From contig JAWNGF010000017.1 of assembly GCA_037039685.1 (NCBI GenBank), positions 248,001 to 312,000 on the forward strand: a DNA stretch of 64,000 nucleotides, written 5' to 3'. The notes beneath the pieces were generated by a model, which was given only the letters and a program-made list of their open reading frames with translations, searched no databases and was not told the DNA's origin. A program made the position numbers and the translations under genes. This DNA is from Ceratobasidium sp. AG-K (taxonomy: Eukaryota; Basidiomycota; Agaricomycetes; Cantharellales; Ceratobasidiaceae). This document shows, one piece after another, positions 57,705-64,000 of this stretch. Each line of letters starts with the position of its first letter. The stretch's first letter is position 1.

Positions 57705-59327
57705 CTAGATCCCAAGATTCGCGTACCCACTAAACTCGTGGTCCCTCGGCAACCCAAGTGCCGCGAACCGGTCCACCTCTGGCGGTCTAAAATCATCCAA
57801 CAAGCCCGCGGCACTGATCCCATACGGTGTAATGAGCGGTGCTTGACCTTGAATCCTCGATGTAACGCAGTGCCTATACAGCATCAGCCAAATCCAACCC
57901 CAAAATGAACCACATACACGATCGTCGACTCCCAAGTCTGGAACCAATCCTTTTCGTTTGTTCCAACGAGTTGGCTCGTCCCGTCTATGGTGCTCGCCAA
58001 GACCCTGTCGTCCCCAACGCTGCGCTGGCTAATCAAACTCGCCACGTCGCCCGAATGGTCTTTCCATGTTCTGCGCTGGTAGGCTTCGACCGACTCGCCA
58101 GGGACCGAATCGTCGCAGTGTTTCCACGCGCGCAGGGGAAACGCCGACCCTGCGACTTCCCATCTTCCTCCTCGGAAGCGGCGGTACAGCCATATAAAGG
58201 GGTAGATAAGTGTTATCCACAAGAGGACGACGACCCAGGTTTTGGATAGCGCGCGGGAGAGCTGGGATGAAGGCCGAATGGAGATTTTCGAGGCCGAGGT
58301 GGTGAACTCGATCGTATAGGTTGGGCTGGGTGCGTATGAAACTCGTTGGATCGTCGAGCGGATGGCTGCGGGCGGTTAGTTGAGTCGGGCAGGGTAATGA
58401 ACGCCTACCTTGTGTGAGAAGCTCGAAATTCCATCCATAGACGACCTACGCAAATCAATAAAATCCAAATTGAAATAGAATGGGCGCTCACCTTATTGAA
58501 CGTAAATGACTTGAGGCTCTTCCCGCTCGCACAGTACCGATCCGCCCACTGCCTCATCGTCAGCTCGGATCTCGCCGGAATCTTTTCACTCGCGGGCGTG
58601 GATCTGCGCGTAGGTGTAATCCGATCGACGAGACTCAACCATGGCGGCAAGCCCCAGCGCTCCCTTTGCTCGCGCCACACCTTGCCCGCCTTGACCACCC
58701 GACTCGGAACACGCCGTACACCACTCATTACGTCCGTCAAGACCTCACGCTCCATCCCACCCCGATATGCAGGTTCGTCATCGGGTACGGTCCATATGAC
58801 CGGTGCAAGCTGGCGGAGATGTTGCGAAATGTCGATGGAAAAATCAAAATCGATGATCGTCTCGGTGTACATCTCTGGCTCGGTCGTGTTTCTGTTCGGC
58901 CATTGTGGTTATGGGTGCGCGTTACGTGGCGGACGCGCGTTTCGGGGTGTGTGCCGCGGCATTTGAGGATGAGGTTGGGCGGGATCGAGGCCTGCGCGAG
59001 GAGGAATCTGTATAGCGCTTCGCCTACGAACATTTTAATTAATAGGAAATGGGGCGGAACGGGGCGCTTACCGTCTTGGTTCAAGTGCGGGTCGTGAGAG
59101 TAAATGTCGCCGGTGGAGGTAGTGTCATACTCGGCGTGGTATGGGGTAAACTCGGGCGGTTGGTCGATCGGTGGCTCGTATTCCGGGGCAGGTTCGAGCG
59201 GGTGGGACGATCCTTCGCCTAGCAGGTGGGGCCGTTCATCGTCGGGATCGTCGCGGTATGCGTCCTTGGGTTTGTCGATGACCATCATGGGGGTCGATGG
59301 CTGGGGAGAGTTCAAGTCGAGATGCAT
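57705..59327 (-). CDS. Conserved basidiomycete protein with one membrane span, apparent frameshift
   Basis: The first exon starts MHLDLNSPQPSTPMMVIDKP and is acidic and disordered. The ALYRFLLAQASIPPNLILKC domain follows, then ETIIDFDFSIDISQHLRQL, PDDEPAYRGGMEREVLTDVM, WREQRERWGLPPWLSLVDRI, TMRQWADRYCASGKSLKSFT, LDDPTSFIRTQPNLYDRVHH, a membrane span VVVLLWITLIYPFIWLYRRF, and RGGRWEVAGSAFPL followed by a C-terminal helical part ending at 57705. The order and spacing match a family of unnamed fungal membrane-associated proteins. Between the RTHNHNGRTET and EMYTETIIDF segments (near 58890) the frame slips by one base, with no usable intron. It is either a real mutation or a consensus error. The function is unknown. 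Confidence 0.68.
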
Positions 59328-59418
59328 GATGGGAGTTGGGTTCTAGCACTGGATCCACGTATTTACACAGCCCAGAGGCATGTATTGACAATGTAGTTTG
59401 TGTGGCGATATCTGCCAA

Positions 59419-59511
59419 GTCTGGCTAGCTCAGTTGGTTAGAGCGTCGAGCTAATAGAACGTAATCACGTAATACTACTCGAAGGTCTTGGGTTCGACCC
59501 CCACGCTGGAC
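59419..59511 (+). tRNA. tRNA-Ile (anticodon AAU) with a 20-nt intron
   Basis: The acceptor stem GTCTGGC pairs with GCTGGAC (two G-U pairs). The D arm is GCTC-AGTTGGTTA-GAGC. The anticodon stem TCGAG/CTCGA encloses loop CTAAT-A with anticodon AAT at 59453-59455. The T arm has GGGTTCGACCCC. An intron of 20 nt (59457-59476) follows position 37, the standard place for nuclear tRNA introns. The mature length is 73 nt. Only one pair at the base of the T stem mismatches. Confidence 0.93.
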
Positions 59512-59519
59512 AACCTTTT

Positions 59520-60320
59520 TGGCTCGTTATCACGAGCTGAACGGTTATAATACAGATGCATACTGCATTTTGCGGAGATTCAGGCGCAACTTTTGAATTT
59601 ATCATTCCTGAGACATAGAGGAATCTGCGATGAGTGACAATCCACGTACTTGAGCCGAATACCGAAAACGGACAAATATATTATAAAGAGCTAATATATT
59701 TAATGTATATACAGAAGGACGGAGATTGGGCCAGGAAGGTGACGGTAGGCAATCCACAATACTCGCTGAGTTGCACAATTTGTTCACCAGCAATGGAGGG
59801 GAACTAGTGATTGGCCCAGCGCCTATTTCTGGTCCATTTTGGGCGGTTCGCTGGAAGGGGTCTCGACCATTTGACCTCATGCTTTGCCTGGACCCAAGCT
59901 CCCAATTTGGAAAGCGCTGATGCTTATGATAGCAAGCAATCGGCAGCTGGCGCTTCCCATGGAGCTTGGTACAATTGTCCTAGTGCTGTCACCGGGACCC
60001 CCCCCCCCCCCCCCCCCCCCCCAACTCTCGCCTCGTTGTACATAGAGACTCGTTGTGATAATGAAAGTTGTTTATAAACTTCATACCAAACGATCGGGCT
60101 CATTGGAATTCTGAAAATCGACCGCGTTCCGACTACAGAATGGGTGGTCGGGCGGGCAAGATTTACCTCGGGCGCGTCAATTTGAAATACTCGCCTTGAC
60201 GTCTCCGCCACGACCGCCACACACCGCATTCGCTCGCTAGACGGGCTACGAGTCTGAGACTCGGTACGGGGTATCTTGATGCCCCGGGCTGGTCCCAGTT
60301 AAATTATTAGACGTCGGGGC
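59520..60320. other. Intergenic, no gene seen
   Basis: Contains a 25-base poly-C tract (listed separately) and the promoter of the helicase gene. No coding sequence recognised. Confidence 0.5.
59998..60022 (+). repeat. Poly-C homopolymer, 25 nt
   Basis: An uninterrupted run of cytosines about 300 bases before the helicase ATG. Its true length is likely to be unstable and hard to sequence. Confidence 0.9.
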
Positions 60321-60325
60321 CGGCC

Positions 60326-62398
60326 ATGGAGCCGGCAATTCCCATTGAGACGATCCCGACCCTCCCCCGCCCTCTTACCCATTTAGACACCACAATACTG
60401 CAATTCTATGGAGCGACTGGTATAATGCCGCGAAGGTTTCAGGTGGATTTTGCTCTCGCTATCGACGCTGGCCGCGACGGGCTCTGTATCGCTGGAACTG
60501 GCTCCGGCAAGACCCTCGCTTTCATATTTATCTGTTTCCTCCGACCCGACGTGATTGTATGGATAGTCTCGCCGCTTAATTATATAGAGAACCAGCAATG
60601 CGAGCAGTTTCGAAGCTGGGGTCTTTCTTCCATCAACGTGAATGCATCCACACTTAACCCACAGATCCTCACGGTAAGTGATTCATTCATTTCGCTATTT
60701 TGCTTACACTCGCACAGGACATCAAGGTAGGTAAGTATCGAGTGGTTATATCGTCGCCCGAGGCCTACCAGGACGCGAACAAGCTACGTCCCGCCCTCCT
60801 TTCGCCGGAACTCGAGGGCTACATGCACGTTACGGTCGTGGACGAGGCACATTGTATTACAACTTGGGGCAATGACTTTCGAGTGGCTTACCAACGAGTT
60901 GGCGACATGCGTGTGTTTATGTGTGACCCGGACCGTTCCCCGATAGTCGCAGTAACGGCAACAGCATCCGACACAATCAAGGCGGCCATAGTACACTCGC
61001 TCAAGTTTCGGAATGGATACCACGTCGAAAACCTTGGAAATTTTCGTGAAAACCTGCGCTATGAGGTCTTCCCCATGGAAGGAGGTCAGAAGGCCCACGA
61101 AGAGGTCTGTAAACTGCTCCCCCCCGGCGACGACATCTATCAAGGACATGAAGCAAACAATGATATTCGTCGAGGACTACACTACAGCGCATGCGATTGC
61201 GGCGGCCATCCGGAAACACTATGGCCTTACTGGTAAAGCAGCCCGAGACCTTGTCCCCGTCTACCACTCTCTCTGCAGCAACCTGGCCAAGCGACGCATT
61301 GAACGAGGCTTCAAGAAGGGACAGGCTCGGATTTTGGTCACCACTGAGGCTTTGACAATGGTGAGTGGTGACTTGCCTGAATGTATGCGCGCTAACAGCG
61401 CTTAGGGCGCCGACTTTTCCAATGTCGAGCTGGTCATCAATTTCCTCGCGCCTGATGCGCTCGAGCGTTGGCTTCAACGAGCTGGACGAGCTGGACGGTC
61501 ACGTAACATCAAGATATGTCGGGCTGTTATGATGGTCACTCGGAAGATCCTTGCCGACGCTGCGAAAAAATGTCGACTCGCCAACGTTTCCATTTCGCCA
61601 GAGGTGCAAAGAATTAAGGTCGAGGATGGGGAAGATGCTGAAGAGGAAGACATCGAGGAACAGGGTCAGACCGGGACAAGCAATACAGGTACTACCAGCA
61701 CTCGAGGACTCTACAAGATGACGCTTGGAATGGCTCGCTTCCTGGCCACAGATGGATGCCGTACTGCTGTGCTCGATGAGGAGTTCAATAACCCTCCACA
61801 TATCCCTTGTATCGATTTTGGTGGATGCGATCGATGCGAGCTGAAATGAGCCCAGCAGGAGGCCGAGAACGACGACCGAGCAACCCAGCGTGCAGCCAAG
61901 CGGGAAGAAGTCGAGTTGGCAACCAACTTTTACGATGGTCCAGCCGAGGAACTCAAGCACAAGTCTCGAAAAGCGACCGACTCTGGCGATCGAATTGGTG
62001 TTGAGCGGCAAAGGTTCAAGAAAGCGGTTGAAGACTGGCGCGAGAGGAAGATGTATGAACTGCTGGAGAGAATCGACATTTGTGAGGACGCCTTCATGAA
62101 TGACAAGGAGCTGCTGCGGATCGCTCGACATCGTGGCTTCCAGACTGTCGAGGACTTTGATCATCCGAACGTTGCTTGGGAAGGATTCAACGAAACATGC
62201 GCCGAGCTCTTGGAGGTGATCCACACACTCGAAAGGATGATACAAGACTAGGCCGATAAGAAAGCAGCAGAGGAGGCGGAGCGATTACGACAACAAGAGG
62301 AGCGTCGGGCAAAGGCGCTGGCCAAGCAACAAGAGCGTCGACAGAGGGAGGAGGAGGCTAGGGAGCGCCAGCGCTTGGAAGAGGAGACAAGAGCATGA
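60326..62398 (+). pseudogene. RecQ-like DEAH-box DNA helicase, broken
   Basis: Exon 1 (60326-60673): MPRRFQVDFALAIDAGRDGL, Walker A AGTGSGKTLAF and VIVWIVSPLNYIENQQ. Exon 2 from 60718: VVISSPEAYQ, DEAH box VVDEAHCITTWGNDFR, VAVTATASDTIKAA and NFRENLRYEVFPM. At the seven-C run 61119-61125 the frame must lose one C to continue with SIKDMKQTMIFVEDYTTAHA and VYHSLCSNLAKRRIERGF. After an intron (61361-61405) it reads GADFSNVELVINF, then LERWLQRAGRAGRSRNI, the motif VI arginines. An in-frame TGA at 61847-61849 precedes a further open stretch (ATNFYDGPAEELKHKSRKAT) and a TAG at 62249 precedes a Glu/Arg/Gln coiled-coil tail ending at 62398. Such RecQ-like helicases are multicopy in agaricomycete genomes, often in repeats. 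Three lesions make it a pseudogene unless the consensus is wrong. Confidence 0.8.
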
Positions 62399-62399
62399 G

Positions 62400-62710
62400 C
62401 ATGGGAGCCCCCAGAACACCCCGTCTTTGCTGCATCCACATCACAAGTGGCAGATCCCCAGGCGCTTGGGTGCCCCATCCAGACGATTCGGATTCGACCC
62501 AATGGGCTACCAATATAGTCAAACACTCCAACCCACTCGACATCCATTCATCACGGGCTTCCGTCACCAATTACTCCGACCACGCCAGCATTTAGCAGCG
62601 CATATACTCCAATTCAAACTCGGATACCATCACTAGCAGGTGTTGTGGGACCTTCACAATCTGTAGCTAACCAGAACCCCTCAAATGCGACCTTTACATT
62701 TGCGACACCT
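62400..62710. other. Convergent spacer between helicase and DUF6589 gene
   Basis: No coding motif; short ORFs only. Confidence 0.5.
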
Positions 62711-62711
62711 A

Positions 62712-64000
62712 TTATACAGAGTGCCCAAGGCTCAGGGCTATCTCAACCTCATCTGGCGTCAACTCCAAGTCGCCCCCGACGTCCTCAAAAACCACGGGAA
62801 CTGCTTCCGGGGGAATTGTCGTTCCAGTTGGACCATTATCCAGGTCCAGGTCGATAATGTCCTCGTCAGGGGAGGGTGATTGAGGACTGAATTCAGGTGT
62901 ATCTGTGTCACTCCATGTCTGTTCGTTGGATAGTGTATTGTAATAAATGTTGCGTTTATTTGCGTATTCTTGAAGTTTGCCAGATTTGAGCGAATTGCTC
63001 CCTAGAACAATACAGTCCTTGGCCCTGTTTGCCTTGTCAATTTCTTGCTCGGGGACTTCTACATGCATTTTTTGGCCCTGGTGTGCACGAATGAGCACCT
63101 GAACATCAGCTTCACGCTTTGGATCTTTGTGAATATGTGAGCATTTAATGCCCAATACCTAGAAGTACTCAATAATAGATTTGGCTGCTCATAGGGAGTT
63201 CTGCACCTTTTCCTCAACATGCTTCACTATATCCAAATAGAATGGTATTACAGGGGATACCTTCTTGTACTGTTCCCATGATGAGTTCTGTGGGGGTGGA
63301 CCATAGTCCTATTGTATGTGAGCAAGGGATAGTAGAAAATCCTAAACAGTTTCTCACCCGAATACCAGCATTGTTATACTCTTGCCTCTGATCGATTGGA
63401 TAGAAGCTATCTGCACAGCCGGTCATATTGACAAGCAAGCAGTGTTGCATGATTGCCTTCCTGCAACAGACGGTCAAGCGACTGCATCAGAGCCGAAACT
63501 GACCCATTTACCTAACATTCGGAGTGCACTGGTATGTGATAAGCTGCAAGAACTCCCAAACCTCCCGTGCATAATTCGAGTTGCCAGAACCTGCAAAGTA
63601 AATCATTAGTTCCGGCAGTAAATCTTCGATCCAGTCGATCCGCCCATGTTTATTAGCCGTACGGAACGCATAATAAAGCAATAAATCGCGATTTTGAATG
63701 ATGGCTGTTGCATGGGCTCCATCTGTTGAGTGAGATTTTCTCAAGCGCCACAGAGCCTGAGATGAAGTGTGCTCAGTACGTATGCTAGTTACAAGCTTGA
63801 GAATCTCTTCAGCCGAGTGGTTTTCAATCCATGCTACTAGCTCTTCATTTGATTCAGTCTTTGTCTCTGTCAAAAAGATCCCTCGGAAGTGTGCCTCGGC
63901 CTCGTGCTGAAGAAATTCGTCCACTGTATGAAAGTCTGGGCGCTTCTTGTTCATATTGACCTGTAAACCTGTTCGTGACAATAGAATGACATCAGAGGCA
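62712..64000 (-). CDS. DUF6589-type protein, C-terminal part (5' end off right edge)
   Basis: Exons (minus): from about 63981 or beyond to about 63510 (FLQHEAEAHFRGIFLTETKT, AEEILKLVTSIRTEHTSSQA, NRDLLLYYAFRTANKHGRID, DLLPELMIYFAGSGNSNYAR); then KAIMQHCLLVNMTGCADSFY with PIDQRQEYNNAGIR; then DYGPPPQNSSWEQYKKVSPV with LDIVKHVEEK; and the last exon, VLGIKCSHIHKDPKREADVQ to a stop at 62712 after a Ser/Pro/Asp-rich acidic tail. All introns are GT-AG, about 50 nt, and phases agree. The LLYYAFRTANKHGRIDWIED and YFAGSGNSNYAREVWEFLQL blocks are hallmarks of the fungal DUF6589 family, which is multicopy and of unknown function, possibly transposon-related. The sequence just left of 63981 looks like an acceptor, so more exons lie beyond the window. 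Confidence 0.75.

Noticed and set aside
1..64000. CRISPR arrays, rRNA genes, LTR pairs
   Set aside because: None was seen. The organism is eukaryotic, and the only long repeats are the 1.7-kb flank copies, which lie in the same orientation with genes between them and are not LTRs.

Overview
The window is nuclear DNA of a filamentous basidiomycete, most probably an agaricomycete close to Rhizoctonia (Cantharellales). The reasons are genes cut by many short GT-AG introns of about 45-60 bases, a DUF6535 membrane protein, a DUF3638-type fragment, a DUF6589 protein, a hAT transposase, a P450 array and several lineage-specific tandem families. The species is inferred from protein style; no search was run. 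Exon coordinates were worked out by hand from splice consensus, frame and similarity between paralogues.

Layout. 1-2606 (-): a DUF6535 multi-spanning membrane protein running off the left edge. 2.6-11.7 kb: gene-poor and decayed, with an exon relic of the secreted family described next, a DUF3638-type C-terminal pseudogene with two in-frame stops, two orphan exons and a tRNA-like scrap. 11.7-21.2 kb: three intact paralogues (-) of a small, very hydrophobic secreted protein with five conserved cysteines. Their 5' flanks are duplicated with them, and one flank copy has no gene. 21.6-22.4 kb: a YOP1/REEP ER-shaping protein. 22.8-28.6 kb: three tandem copies (+) of an unnamed family with a conserved H...N-C-Y-F-F arrangement resembling permuted papain-fold enzymes. 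28.7-33.6 kb: hypothetical genes. 34.6-37.8 kb: a hAT transposon whose transposase carries one nonsense codon. 38.5-39.9 kb: a membrane protein. 41.5-46.5 kb: a housekeeping block with a SIRT4-like sirtuin, dolichyldiphosphatase and a BCS1-like AAA ATPase. 47.1-57.5 kb: a cytochrome P450 array with two intact genes, one full-length copy killed by a 13-base deletion and two fragments. 57.7-59.3 kb: a conserved membrane-associated protein (-). 59.4 kb: tRNA-Ile(AAU) with an intron. 60.3-62.4 kb: a broken RecQ-like helicase. 62.7-64 kb: the C-terminal part of a DUF6589 protein (-).

The main theme is local gene birth and death: tandem duplication of the secreted family, the NCYFF family and the P450s, each with relics nearby, next to a conserved mitochondrial/ER housekeeping block. 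Four genes need a single-base frame correction in otherwise good coding sequence, so consensus indel errors should be excluded before calling all of them pseudogenes.
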